A DNA stretch of 26,943 nucleotides from Gemmatimonadota bacterium (GCA_030550695.1 JAUQOX010000009.1:1-26943); one strand, 5' to 3'; shown: positions 8,781 to 17,769, counted from the stretch's first letter. Notes: generated by a model from the letters alone, not told the origin. Program-made: numbers and translations.

Positions 8781-8918
8781 CGAAGCGCATCCTCCAATCG
8801 AGACACACCATGGTAGCCACAGACCGGCCGGGACAGGAGCACGACCTGTGCCAACGGGACGGGTTCCCCCGGGGCCGACGACCGCGGGCGGGGGAGCCCT
8901 CTCCCCGGACGGCGGGGG

Positions 8919-8950
8919 AGATAAGACCGGCGGGTGGCTCGCCTTGTCAA
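8919..8950 (-). promoter_or_regulatory. Candidate promoter of the hybrid kinase gene
   Basis: On the minus strand a perfect TTGACA (8950-8945) is followed by TTATCT (8924-8919). The 20-base spacing is longer than the usual 17, which lowers confidence. If used, the transcript would have a leader of roughly 130 bases before GTG 8780. Confidence 0.35.
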
Positions 8951-8959
8951 GGACAGGGG

Positions 8960-8975
8960 AGTGATCACGGTCACA
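8960..8975. promoter_or_regulatory. CRP/FNR-family-like operator
   Basis: The 16-mer AGTGATCACGGTCACA has the symmetrical GTGA-N6-TCAC core of CRP/FNR-superfamily sites and matches 12 of 16 positions of the E. coli CRP consensus. It lies just upstream of the candidate -35 of the kinase gene and about 180 bases before the TTGACA of nrfHA. A Crp/Fnr/Dnr-type regulator would suit a nitrite-reductase control region. The protein that binds it is not in the window. Confidence 0.45.
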
Positions 8976-9154
8976 GCAGGGGAGGGTGAAAGCGTGCAAG
9001 CTATCAAGAAGGGTCTGGCCTGGAGGTCCGGGTCCTGTGTCGCAACCGGGGCGCAAGCTTCCAACGCCGTTTCGAAGGCCGGCCCAGGGACGAACGGCAG
9101 GCCGTTACCCGGAGGGAGCTGGACCGCTATCCAGCAAGGCGAGAGCAAGGTGAC

Positions 9155-9160
9155 TTGACA
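9155..9160 (+). promoter_or_regulatory. Candidate -35 element of nrfHA
   Basis: A perfect TTGACA lies 71 bases before the nrfH start. No good -10 follows at 16-18 bases (the best, CAAGGT at 18 bases, matches only two positions). The promoter may depend on an activator, or the match may be by chance. Confidence 0.3.
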
Positions 9161-9231
9161 GACGAAACGCCCGGACCGCAAGGTAGGGTAACCCCGCGGC
9201 CGGAAAAATTCTGAACCCTGGAGGATCTGCT

Positions 9232-9693
9232 TTGGACAAGAGCCAGTGGTTACCCCTGGCGGCCTTCGCCAGTTTGGGCCTCGCCGTAGGCCTGGGGGGC
9301 TTCACCCTTTCCCATGCCAAGGGGCTCTCCTATCTCAAGGACGACCCCGAGGCCTGCGTCAACTGCCATGTGATGAACGACCAGTACCGCTCCTGGCAGC
9401 ATTCGTCCCACCGGAACTGGGCCACCTGCAACGAGTGTCACATGCCCCACGGCCTGGTCGCCAAGTACTACCGGAAAGCCCTGAACGGGTGGAACCATTC
9501 CGTGGCCTTCACTACGGGGAACTTTCCCGAGCCCATCGTGATCCGGCGGCGGAACAAGGAGGTGGCGCTGGAGAACTGTGTCAACTGCCACCGGACGCTG
9601 GTCAACGACATGCTGTTGGGGCACAACCTGAGGGGAGGCGACCTACGGTGCACGGAGTGCCACGGGAACGTGGGGCACCTGGGGGTGGGGTGA
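9232..9693 (+). CDS. nrfH: Cytochrome c nitrite reductase small subunit, quinol dehydrogenase
   Basis: 153 residues, starting with TTG six bases after a GGAGGA ribosome-binding site; no better in-frame start exists. A short N-terminus is followed by one hydrophobic helix (about residues 6-25) acting as uncleaved membrane anchor. Four haem c motifs follow: CVNCH (with CxxCHxM, the NrfH-type Met beside haem 1), CNECH, CVNCH and CTECH. NrfH takes electrons from the menaquinol pool and passes them to NrfA on the outer face of the inner membrane. Its stop overlaps the first possible nrfA start (TGATG). Size and haem count are normal for NapC/NrfH-family NrfH proteins. Confidence 0.93.
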   Translation: MDKSQWLPLAAFASLGLAVGLGGFTLSHAKGLSYLKDDPEACVNCHVMNDQYRSWQHSSHRNWATCNECHMPHGLVAKYYRKALNGWNHSVAFTTGNFPEPIVIRRRNKEVALENCVNCHRTLVNDMLLGHNLRGGDLRCTECHGNVGHLGVG

Positions 9694-9764
9694 TGGAGCG
9701 GATGCCTGGAAGAGGGCTGAGGGGATGGAGGTTGGCGACGATGCTTCGGCGGGAGGGAAAGGTC

Positions 9765-11099
<1,335 letters not shown>

Positions 11100-11118
11100 G
11101 GCGGCCGGCGTCGGGACC

Positions 11119-12363
11119 TCAGAACCGGCCGTCCAGCATGAGGTAGGCCCAATGGGCGTTGCGGTTCAGGCGGCCGAGCTCCTGGATGCCGTCCCGGACC
11201 TGCACGAAGGAATACCCCCCCACCAGGCGCAGGCGCTCGGAAAGGCGGTGGGTCAGGGTGAGGTCCAATTCGTCAAGAAGGGACCGGGAAGAGAGTTCCC
11301 CGGGCTGGGCCGTCCGAAAAACGTGAAGATCCACGTTCAGGTCGGTGTCGGACCGGGGAGCCACCGCAAGCTTCAAGGCCAGGTCCTGAAGTCCTAGACC
11401 GCCCGTATGCAGGGGGATGTCGGTGAAGTAATCCGCCAGGCCGTAAAAAGCGTGATTGGTGGCGTATAAGGTGTTGAATACCTTCCACTCCCCGTCGTTC
11501 GGGTTGTCGTCTCCAGACAGGAGATCGTACCAGAAGGTGACCTTGGCCTTCTCCGTCACGGACATGGTCACCCGGCCTCCCACCAGGTAGGCCGACACAT
11601 CCTTTCCAGCCCATTGGCCGCCCTGGAAGCTTCCTTCGAAGCGGGCGTCCAGAGCCCCGAGGCGCCCTTTCCAAAGGCCTCCGAAGGTGACCAGCTCGTT
11701 GGGATCCACCTGGCGGGAGTCGGTGTTGGCCAGGAGGTAGAGGTCGAAGGAGGATCCGCCCTCCAGCTCCAACGTACCGTAAGCCCCGAGGAAGGCGGCG
11801 TCGTAGCGGTGGGTGGGAGAGGAGGCTTCCTGGGTTTTCATCCAGAAGAAGTCGGTCTCGAGTTTTCCGAGGGCAGGCGCGCTATACCGCAACCCGTCGA
11901 AACTCCTCCCCTGCTGGGTCCAGTCCACGGCTCCCACCAGACGCTGTTCGCCGAAGGCCAGCTCCTGCCGCCCCACCCGGAGGGTGCCTCCGAGGCCCGG
12001 CAGGGCGGTCAACTCCAGATACCCTTGGTGAAGGTCGAAATTGTCCGCCCGATAATCCGTCAGGGTATGGGCTTCCTCGCCCCAGAGGCGAACATCCTGG
12101 AACTGAAGGAAGATCTTGGCTTCCTTGTCCAGGGCGGCTGCCAGGCCGGCCCTCACCCGCATGGAGGTGAAGACCTCCCTGGCGTCTCCACTCTGGGAGG
12201 TCCGGGTTTCGGTGCGGGGGCGGATTTGCCCGCTCCAGGTGAGTGGGGGGGGCTCTTGGGCGGAGGCGCGGAAGATGGCCCAAGGGGTGGAGGCCACAAC
12301 CCCGAACCAGAAAGCGAGGATCCGCAGAAGCGTGACGCGCCGAAGATGGAAGAAGGAGGGCAT
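11119..12363 (-). CDS. Alginate-export-family outer-membrane beta-barrel (porin)
   Basis: 414 residues from ATG 12363 behind an AGGAGA ribosome-binding site. An N-terminal signal peptide (basic residues, then a long hydrophobic stretch, cleavage near RASAQ) precedes a beta-barrel rich in alternating strands. Segments such as GRQELAFGEQRLVG followed by W-x-Q-x-GRSFDGLRY are characteristic of the Alginate_exp/AlgE-like family, and the last residue is Phe as in BAM substrates. In most bacteria outside Pseudomonas these are general or specific porins rather than alginate exporters, and no alginate genes are nearby. It converges on nrfA with only 19 bases between the stops. Its substrate is unknown; a role linked to nitrite entry is only a positional guess. 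Confidence 0.82.
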   Translation of the reverse strand: MPSFFHLRRVTLLRILAFWFGVVASTPWAIFRASAQEPPPLTWSGQIRPRTETRTSQSGDAREVFTSMRVRAGLAAALDKEAKIFLQFQDVRLWGEEAHTLTDYRADNFDLHQGYLELTALPGLGGTLRVGRQELAFGEQRLVGAVDWTQQGRSFDGLRYSAPALGKLETDFFWMKTQEASSPTHRYDAAFLGAYGTLELEGGSSFDLYLLANTDSRQVDPNELVTFGGLWKGRLGALDARFEGSFQGGQWAGKDVSAYLVGGRVTMSVTEKAKVTFWYDLLSGDDNPNDGEWKVFNTLYATNHAFYGLADYFTDIPLHTGGLGLQDLALKLAVAPRSDTDLNVDLHVFRTAQPGELSSRSLLDELDLTLTHRLSERLRLVGGYSFVQVRDGIQELGRLNRNAHWAYLMLDGRF

Positions 12364-12426
12364 GGTGAAGGGAATCTCCTGGAAAGGGTGAAAGCCCGGC
12401 CTTCGGGAGCAAGAACAAGCTAGGGA

Positions 12427-12442
12427 GGACCTTGGGAGGTCC
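12427..12442. repeat. Inverted repeat GGACCT-N4-AGGTCC upstream of the porin gene
   Basis: A perfect 6-base inverted repeat with a 4-base centre lies 63 bases before the porin ATG, a position suited to an operator. No regulator family can be named from it, and in GC-rich DNA a chance repeat is possible. Confidence 0.3.
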
Positions 12443-12594
12443 GTAAGACCCCCCCCGCATGCCCGTTCCCGGAGGCGGGGCTCCGGCGACGGGGGGAGGA
12501 CTTGAGAAGGGCCTTGCGGATCGTTAGCCTTGGGCGGCCCTCCACCGGATGGTCGGGGGGCCGGCCTTGTGAGGATCCCTTTCGCCACTGCCAG

Positions 12595-12717
12595 ATGCCT
12601 CAGGATCGCCCCAACCCCGTTACCGTCGCGCCCCCCGGGGGTGGCTGTTTCTCCCCGTTCGGGGGTGGTTGCTGTTGCGCCTGTAGCTCCCTTCGGGGCG
12701 CGTCGGGCAGGAGGTAG
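12595..12717 (+). CDS. Putative cysteine leader peptide of the cysK attenuator
   Basis: A 40-codon frame from ATG 12595 to TAG 12715-12717 contains five Cys codons, four of them in the run Cys-Cys-Cys-Ala-Cys (12670-12684), followed by Ser-Ser. The frame stays open upstream to TTG 12502, where two more Cys codons occur, so the true start is uncertain, and no well-spaced ribosome-binding site is seen before ATG 12595. A weak stem, GCGCC (12677-12681) with GGCGC (12697-12701), overlaps the Cys codons. Position before a terminator and a cysteine synthase gene fits ribosome-mediated attenuation: scarce Cys-tRNA would stall translation here. This role is inferred. Confidence 0.4.
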   Translation: MPQDRPNPVTVAPPGGGCFSPFGGGCCCACSSLRGASGRR

Positions 12718-12749
12718 GGTCGGTCCCGTGACCTGATCGTGTTCTTTCG

Positions 12750-12779
12750 GCCCGCCGCCCCCTCGGGGACCCGGCGGGC
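12750..12779 (+). promoter_or_regulatory. Leader hairpin, possible antiterminator partner
   Basis: GCCCGCCG (12750-12757) pairs with CGGCGGGC (12772-12779), with further CCCC/GGGG pairing inside. The 5' arm CCGCCGCC (12752-12759) could instead pair with GGCGGCGG in the 3' arm of the downstream terminator, which would make the two structures mutually exclusive. GC-rich arms pair easily, so the switching model is only a hypothesis. Confidence 0.4.
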
Positions 12780-12799
12780 GTCGTCCTCCGTCGTTCGGG

Positions 12800-12845
12800 A
12801 CCACCGCCGCCGGGCCCCTCCGGCGGCGGTGGTCTTTTTCCCTCT
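12800..12845 (+). terminator. Intrinsic terminator in the cysK leader
   Basis: A perfect 14-base stem (12800-12813 with 12820-12833) closes a 6-base loop and is followed directly by CTTTTT and a pyrimidine tract. It ends only about 30 bases before the cysK start and points in the same direction, so it cannot serve a protein gene upstream on this strand: the porin is transcribed the other way. It therefore looks like a regulated attenuator of cysK-cysE, or the end of a short leader RNA. Confidence 0.8.
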
Positions 12846-12872
12846 TCCCCCTTCCGACGGAGGCAAGACCCT

Positions 12873-13805
12873 ATGCCCATCTACGACGACATTACCCAGT
12901 TGGTCGGGCGGACCCCCTTGGTGCGGATCCGGCGCCTGACGGAGGGCCTCCAAGCCGAGGTGGCGGCCAAACTGGAGTACTTCAACCCTTCCCACAGCGT
13001 GAAGGACCGGATTGCCGTGGCCATGGTGGATGCGGCGGAGCGGGAGGGACGCCTCGGGCCGGACTCCATCATCCTGGAGCCCACGAGCGGAAACACCGGG
13101 ATCGGGCTGGCCATGGTGGCGGCGGCCCGGGGCTACCGGTGCGTGCTGACCATGCCCGACACGGTGAGCCGGGAGCGGAGGGCTTTGATCCGGGCCTATG
13201 GGGCCGAACTCATCCTCACGCCGGGGGAGAAGGGGATGCGGGGGGCCATCGAGGCCGCGGAGGCCCTGGCGGCATCCGATCCCCGCTACTTCATCCCCCA
13301 GCAGTTCGAAAACCCGGCGAATCCCGAGATCCACCGCAGGACCACCGCCGAAGAGATCTGGCACGACACGGAAGGGCGGGTGGACGTGTTGGTGGCCGGC
13401 GTGGGGACGGGCGGGACCATTACGGGGGTGGGGGAAGTCCTCAAGCAACGCAAACCTGCCGTGCGGGTGGTGGCGGTGGAGCCGGCGGCGTCCCCCGTGT
13501 TGTCCGGAGGGGAAAGGGGGCCCCATCCCCTCCAGGGGATCGGGGCAGGGTTCGTACCGGCCATCCTGAACACCTCCATCTACGACGAGATCCTTCGGGT
13601 GGAGGGGGAGGATGCCTTCCGGACCGCCAGGGCCATGGCGTCTCGGGAAGGGCTATTGGTGGGAATCTCCGCCGGGGCGGCGGTCTGGGCGGCCCTGGAG
13701 GTGGCCCGTCGGGAAGAGAGCCGGGGCAAACTCATCGTGGTGGTGGTCCCCTCCTTCGCCGAGCGGTACTTGAGCACCCCCCTCTTCGAAGGCCTCGGGG
13801 ACTGA
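12873..13805 (+). CDS. cysK: Cysteine synthase (O-acetylserine sulfhydrylase)
   Basis: 310 residues. ATG 12873 follows a purine-rich GGAGGCAAG ribosome-binding site. PLP fold type II: Lys44 in the HSVKDR motif binds the cofactor, TSGNTG (71-76) holds the substrate carboxylate, GTGGTITG (about 175-182) holds the PLP phosphate, and SAGAA with the C-terminal region completes the active site. It makes cysteine from O-acetylserine and sulfide in the cytoplasm. The next gene supplies its substrate, 31 bases downstream. Length is normal for the CysK/CysM group; cysK rather than cysM is favoured by overall motif form and the cysE partner, though the choice is not certain. Regulation by the leader terminator is likely. 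Confidence 0.92.
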   Translation: MPIYDDITQLVGRTPLVRIRRLTEGLQAEVAAKLEYFNPSHSVKDRIAVAMVDAAEREGRLGPDSIILEPTSGNTGIGLAMVAAARGYRCVLTMPDTVSRERRALIRAYGAELILTPGEKGMRGAIEAAEALAASDPRYFIPQQFENPANPEIHRRTTAEEIWHDTEGRVDVLVAGVGTGGTITGVGEVLKQRKPAVRVVAVEPAASPVLSGGERGPHPLQGIGAGFVPAILNTSIYDEILRVEGEDAFRTARAMASREGLLVGISAGAAVWAALEVARREESRGKLIVVVVPSFAERYLSTPLFEGLGD

Positions 13806-13836
13806 AGGCCTCCGGGCCGCCGGAAAGGGGACTGCC

Positions 13837-14598
13837 ATGTGGAGAACCCTCAAGGAAGATCTGGAGGCCGTATTCCAACGGGACCCTGCTGCCCGCAGCA
13901 CCTGGGAGGTCCTCTTCTGCTACCCCGGCCTCCATGCCGTATGGCTGCACCGCCTGGCCCATGGGCTGTGGCGAAGGGGACTGAAGTTCCTGGCCCGGTG
14001 GATCTCCCATGGGAATCGGGCCCTCACGGGGATCGAAATCCACCCCGGCGCCCGAATCGGCCCCCGGCTCTTCATCGACCACGGCATGGGGGTGGTGATC
14101 GGCGAGACGGCGGAGATCGGGGCCGACGTGACCCTCTACCACGGAGTGACCCTGGGGGGCACCAGCCTGCAGAAGGGCAAGCGTCATCCCACCCTGGAGG
14201 ACGGGGTGGTGGTGGGGGCGGGTGCCAAGATCTTGGGGGCCATCACCATCGGAAGGGGAAGCCGGATCGGGGCCAACGCGGTGGTGGTGAAGCCCGTTCC
14301 TCCCGGGTCCGTGGTGGTGGGGGTGCCCGGAGAGGTGGTGCCGCGCAAGATGGAAGCCCGGGGGCCGGCCGGGCCCGACCTGGCCCATGGCGACCTCCCT
14401 GACCTGTGGGCCGAGGCCGTGGCCCAGCTTTCGGCCCGGCTGGAGGAACTGGAGAGGCAGGTCCGGACCTTGAGGAGGGAGGTGGAAGGGTGGCCGGAGC
14501 CGGGGCGCCGGCCGGAAATCCACGGGGATCCGGCTGCCCCTTGCGCATCCCCTCCCTCGGCCGTCCTTTCACCGGAAGAGGGAAAAAAGGCGGAATAG
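13837..14598 (+). CDS. cysE: Serine O-acetyltransferase (EpsC-type) with C-terminal extension
   Basis: 253 residues, ATG start, 31 bases after cysK. It acetylates serine with acetyl-CoA to O-acetylserine, the substrate of CysK. After an N-terminal helical part (about 1-62), hexapeptide repeats form a left-handed beta helix: GIEIHPGARIG, FIDHGMGVVIGETAEIGADV, YHGVTLGGTS. His82 matches the catalytic His of CysE, with Glu67 at the place of the partner acid, as usual for EpsC forms. Hexapeptide repeats end near residue 175 (VGVPGEVVPRK). The remaining roughly 75 residues include a predicted coiled coil (AEAVAQLSARLEELERQV) and a Pro-rich tail; the usual CysK-binding C-terminal Ile is absent from the very end (ends KKAE). 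Confidence 0.93.
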   Translation: MWRTLKEDLEAVFQRDPAARSTWEVLFCYPGLHAVWLHRLAHGLWRRGLKFLARWISHGNRALTGIEIHPGARIGPRLFIDHGMGVVIGETAEIGADVTLYHGVTLGGTSLQKGKRHPTLEDGVVVGAGAKILGAITIGRGSRIGANAVVVKPVPPGSVVVGVPGEVVPRKMEARGPAGPDLAHGDLPDLWAEAVAQLSARLEELERQVRTLRREVEGWPEPGRRPEIHGDPAAPCASPPSAVLSPEEGKKAE

Positions 14599-14675
14599 GG
14601 AAGAGGAAAGGGTTCGGGCGGTCCTTTCCGCCTTTCGGGAGACCCCAGGACCGAAGGAAGACGGAGAAAGGCGAA

Positions 14676-17600
14676 ATGAGGATGTCCCAGTCACGGCGAT
14701 CCCCCTCGGTTGTTCCCCCCCTTGGTTGGCTTCTCCTGCTGGTTCTGGCCCCTGTCTTGGCGTCGGCCCAGGCTCCCCAGGAGCAGGCGGCCCCCCGGCC
14801 CATCACAGTGCCGGACATGGCCGCCTGGAAGCGCATCTCCGCCACCACCCTGTCCGACAACGGGGCCTGGTTCGCCTACCGCCTCAACCCCGCCGAGGGC
14901 GACGGAGAAGTGGTGGTCCGAAGCACCTCCGACACCACGGAGTACCGGTTCCCCACGGGTGAGGGAGGCGGCGCTTTGGCCTTTTCCCGGGACTCCCGCT
15001 GGGTGGCTTTCATCGTGAACCCCACCCAGCAGGAAAACCAAAGGGCCCGAGCCCAGCGCCGGACGCTTCGGACCAAGGTGGCTTGGGTGAACCTGGCCAC
15101 GGGCCAGAAGAAGGAGATGGAGGACGTGCGCTCCTTTGCCTTTTCCGGCCGCCGGGGAGGGTGGCTGGCCCTCAGCCGGTTCCCGGCGGGGGCGGCAGGT
15201 GGGGGAGGAGGGCAGGGTGCGGCGGGGGGTGGGGCGCCCCAGCAACCGCAACCCGGCCAGGCCCAGGGCGCGGGGGCGCAGGGGGCTTCCGACCGGCCCC
15301 GGGGGGCCGACCTGGTGCTCCACGAGCTGGCCACCGGCGTGGAGATCAACCTGGGGAACGTGGCCGACTTCGCTTTCGACGATTCCGGGCGCTGGCTGGC
15401 CTGGGTGGTGGATGCCGAGGGGAAGGTGGGCAACGGCGTACTCCTGCGGGACATGGAAACCGGAGTGATCCGGGTGCTGGACAACGACAAGGCCCGGTAT
15501 TCCAACCTGGCCTGGGCCGAACGCCAGCCGGCCCTGGTGGCCCTCAAGGCGGTGGACCATGAGGACTGGGAGGCGCCCCTCCATGCCGTCCTGGGCTGGA
15601 CAGGCTTCGGCACGGCCGGAGGGCCGGTGAAGGTGGTCTACGATCCCGCCCAGGATCCCAGCTTCCCCGGGGGAATGACCATTTCTCCCAACCGGGCCCC
15701 CCGCTGGTCGGAAGCTCTGGACGCCCTCTTCTTCGGCATCCACGAGGTCAAGCCCTCCAAGGCCGCCCGGGAGCGGGCCGAGACAGAGGCCCGGGGCGAC
15801 ACGGCCCGGGCGGGGGAAGGCCGGGGTGCAGGGGTGACTCCCGGAGCGGGGGTGCCCCGGGTTCCCGATTCCATCCCCGCCGACGAGAAGCCCAACCTGG
15901 TCATCTGGCACTGGAAGGATCCTCGCCTCCAGCGCATGCAGGAACTCCAGGCCCAAAGAGATCGGAACTTCAGCTACCTGTCTGTCTTTTGGCCCCGGGA
16001 GAACCGCTTCGTGCGTTTGGCGGACGACGTGGTGGACGACGTAACCCCTGCGGACAAGGGCTTCTGGGCAATAGGTCGGGACGCCACCCCCTACGAGCTC
16101 CAGGGGAACCTGGACGGCCGGCGATTCCAGGATGTCTACGTCGTGAACATGCGCACCGGCGAGCGTAACCTGATCCTGCGGCAGAACCGGTGGTCCTTCG
16201 ACATCTCCCCCGATGGTACCCATTTCCTGTACTACCAGGACGGGCACTTCTACACCTACGAGTTCGCCACGGGGAGGCACCGGAACATCACGGCCAACGT
16301 TCCCACCTCCTTCATCGACACCGAGGACGACCACAACGTGGTGGATCCTCCCGTCCGCCCCCGGGGGTGGACGGAGGACGGGCGCTATGTGCTTCTGTCC
16401 GACAACTGGGACATCTGGCGGGTCGCGGTTCAAGGCGATCCAGGGCTGAACCTGACCCAAAACGGCAAGAGGGATCAGATCCGCTACCAGGCCCTGGTCC
16501 AGTTCGACCCCGACAACCGTCCCGGCTACGACCTCTCCAAGCCGGTTTACTTCCGCACCTACGGCGAGTGGACGAAAAAGTCGGGTTACAGCCTGATGAG
16601 CCGGGGCCGGCCGGGGCCGGAAGTCCTGGTCTTCGAGGATCGCGCCTATTCCGGGTTCCTGAAGGCTCGGGACGCCGAGGTGTACCTGGTCTCTTGGACT
16701 ACGGTGAGGGACTATCCCGATTGGCACGTCACCGATGCCCGCCTGGCCAACCCCCGCCGGATCACGGACGGTTTCCCCGAGCAGAAGAACTTCCTGTGGT
16801 CGGCGGGGGCACGGCTGGTGGACTACACCAGCGCCCAGGGCGACCGGCTGCAGGCGGCGCTCCTGCTCCCTGCAAACTACGAGCCGGGGAAGAGCTATCC
16901 CACCATCGTCTACATCTACGAGAAGCTCTCCCAGAACCTCCACAACTACACCTTCCCCGCGCCGGGGGGATTCAATGCAGCGTTCTACACCAGCCACGGC
17001 TACGCCGTGCTCATGCCGGACATCGTGTACCGGGTGAACGATCCGGGGATGTCGGCGGTGTGGTGCGTCCTTCCGGCCCTGGAGGCCGCCATCGCCACGG
17101 GGGTGGTGGATCGGAGCCGGGTGGGGCTCCACGGCCACTCCTGGGGCGGGTATCAGAGTTCCTTCCTGGCCACCCAGACCGACGCCTTTGCCGCCATCGC
17201 CACCGGGGCTCCCCTCACGAACATGATCTCCATGTACAGCTCCATCTATTGGAACAGCGGGAGCGTGAACGGGGCCATCTTCGAGAGCAGCCAGGGGCGG
17301 TTCTCCGGGGGGCCGTGGGAGCTGGTGGAAGCCTACACGCGGAACTCGCCGGTCTACCACGCCACCAAGGTCAAGACCCCCATCCTCCTCCTCCACAACG
17401 ATCAGGACGGGGCGGTGGTGTGGAACCAGGGGATCGAGTTCTACAACACCTTGCGGCGCCTGGGCAAACCCATCGTCATGCTGCAGTACGTAGGGGAGAA
17501 CCACGGGGTGACCCGGGCCCCCAACCGTAAGGACTACACGGTGCGCATGAAGGAGTTTTTCGATCACTTCCTGAAAGGAGAGCCGGCACCGGGTTGGTGG

Positions 17601-17705
17601 ACCGAGGGCGTGCCCCACCTCAAGATGGAGGATCACCTGAAGGAGCGGATCCACCTGGTCAGACTGCCCGAGGCGGTGGCGGCGGGGAGGGGGGGTGGGC
17701 ACTGA
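14676..17705 (+). CDS. Secreted S9-family prolyl-oligopeptidase-like peptidase
   Basis: 1009 residues from ATG 14676, with a GGAGAAAGG ribosome-binding site. A Sec signal peptide is clear (hydrophobic LGWLLLLVLAPVLASAQ, cleavage after ASAQ). Residues about 30-700 form beta-propeller-like WD/PD40 repeats, interrupted by a Gly/Gln/Ala-rich low-complexity insert (about residues 170-210) and a second charged insert (about 365-395). The C-terminal alpha/beta-hydrolase domain carries the triad: Ser822 in GHSWGGY, Asp911 in the HNDQDGAV motif and His943 in GENHGV. Such enzymes cut peptides or oligopeptides in the periplasm or outside. A 7-base stem (14619-14625 with 14647-14653) lies in the 77-base gap after cysE. 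It ends at a terminator shared with no other gene. Confidence 0.9.
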   Translation: MRMSQSRRSPSVVPPLGWLLLLVLAPVLASAQAPQEQAAPRPITVPDMAAWKRISATTLSDNGAWFAYRLNPAEGDGEVVVRSTSDTTEYRFPTGEGGGALAFSRDSRWVAFIVNPTQQENQRARAQRRTLRTKVAWVNLATGQKKEMEDVRSFAFSGRRGGWLALSRFPAGAAGGGGGQGAAGGGAPQQPQPGQAQGAGAQGASDRPRGADLVLHELATGVEINLGNVADFAFDDSGRWLAWVVDAEGKVGNGVLLRDMETGVIRVLDNDKARYSNLAWAERQPALVALKAVDHEDWEAPLHAVLGWTGFGTAGGPVKVVYDPAQDPSFPGGMTISPNRAPRWSEALDALFFGIHEVKPSKAARERAETEARGDTARAGEGRGAGVTPGAGVPRVPDSIPADEKPNLVIWHWKDPRLQRMQELQAQRDRNFSYLSVFWPRENRFVRLADDVVDDVTPADKGFWAIGRDATPYELQGNLDGRRFQDVYVVNMRTGERNLILRQNRWSFDISPDGTHFLYYQDGHFYTYEFATGRHRNITANVPTSFIDTEDDHNVVDPPVRPRGWTEDGRYVLLSDNWDIWRVAVQGDPGLNLTQNGKRDQIRYQALVQFDPDNRPGYDLSKPVYFRTYGEWTKKSGYSLMSRGRPGPEVLVFEDRAYSGFLKARDAEVYLVSWTTVRDYPDWHVTDARLANPRRITDGFPEQKNFLWSAGARLVDYTSAQGDRLQAALLLPANYEPGKSYPTIVYIYEKLSQNLHNYTFPAPGGFNAAFYTSHGYAVLMPDIVYRVNDPGMSAVWCVLPALEAAIATGVVDRSRVGLHGHSWGGYQSSFLATQTDAFAAIATGAPLTNMISMYSSIYWNSGSVNGAIFESSQGRFSGGPWELVEAYTRNSPVYHATKVKTPILLLHNDQDGAVVWNQGIEFYNTLRRLGKPIVMLQYVGENHGVTRAPNRKDYTVRMKEFFDHFLKGEPAPGWWTEGVPHLKMEDHLKERIHLVRLPEAVAAGRGGGH

Positions 17706-17732
17706 GGCCGGCGACCCGGTCCAAGCCGGGAG

Positions 17733-17769
17733 GGGCCGGAGACGGCGGAGTGCCTCCGGCCCTTATTTG
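17733..17769 (+). terminator. Intrinsic terminator after the S9 peptidase gene
   Basis: GGGCCGGAG (17733-17741) pairs perfectly with CTCCGGCCC (17754-17762) around a 12-base loop, followed by TTATTTG. It begins 28 bases after the peptidase stop. Confidence 0.75.

Larger units (their letters stand above)
8781..9231. other. Divergent intergenic control region, hybrid kinase / nrfHA
   Basis: This 451-base gap separates two divergently transcribed units and holds no convincing gene. A 74-codon forward frame at 8934-9158 has no ribosome-binding site and no recognisable protein character. The gap contains a perfect TTGACA on each strand and a CRP/FNR-like palindrome, listed separately. No transcription terminator or repeat was seen. 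Confidence 0.6.
12364..12872. other. Divergent intergenic region between porin and cysK with long cysK leader
   Basis: This 509-base gap holds the porin upstream region (12364 to about 12490) and, on the plus strand, a structured leader of cysK: a Cys-rich short ORF, a strong hairpin at 12750-12779 and an intrinsic terminator at 12800-12838. No standard riboswitch or T-box signature was recognised. A TTGAGA (12502-12507) with TTAGCC 17 bases on is too weak to call as promoter. Confidence 0.5.

Noticed and set aside
6333..8816. Long plus-strand frame (827 codons) opposite the hybrid kinase
   Set aside because: The minus strand encodes a complete REC-PAS-PAS-HisKA-HATPase-REC protein; the plus frame has no recognisable domain and is explained by high GC codon bias.
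8934..9158. 74-codon plus-strand small ORF in the divergent gap
   Set aside because: No ribosome-binding site, no hydrophobic or domain pattern, and it overlaps probable promoter and operator elements.
12677..12760. tRNA-like start GCGCCTGTAGCTC in the cysK leader
   Set aside because: No D-loop GG, anticodon stem or GTTCRA T-loop follows with tRNA geometry.
12690..12850. Cysteine T-box riboswitch
   Set aside because: The conserved T-box bulge sequence (TGGNACC) is absent; a leader-peptide mechanism explains the Cys codons better.
14691..17702. 1003-codon minus-strand frame opposite the S9 peptidase
   Set aside because: It is antisense to a clear secreted peptidase with intact triad; its product is Gly/Pro/His/Val-rich without domain character.
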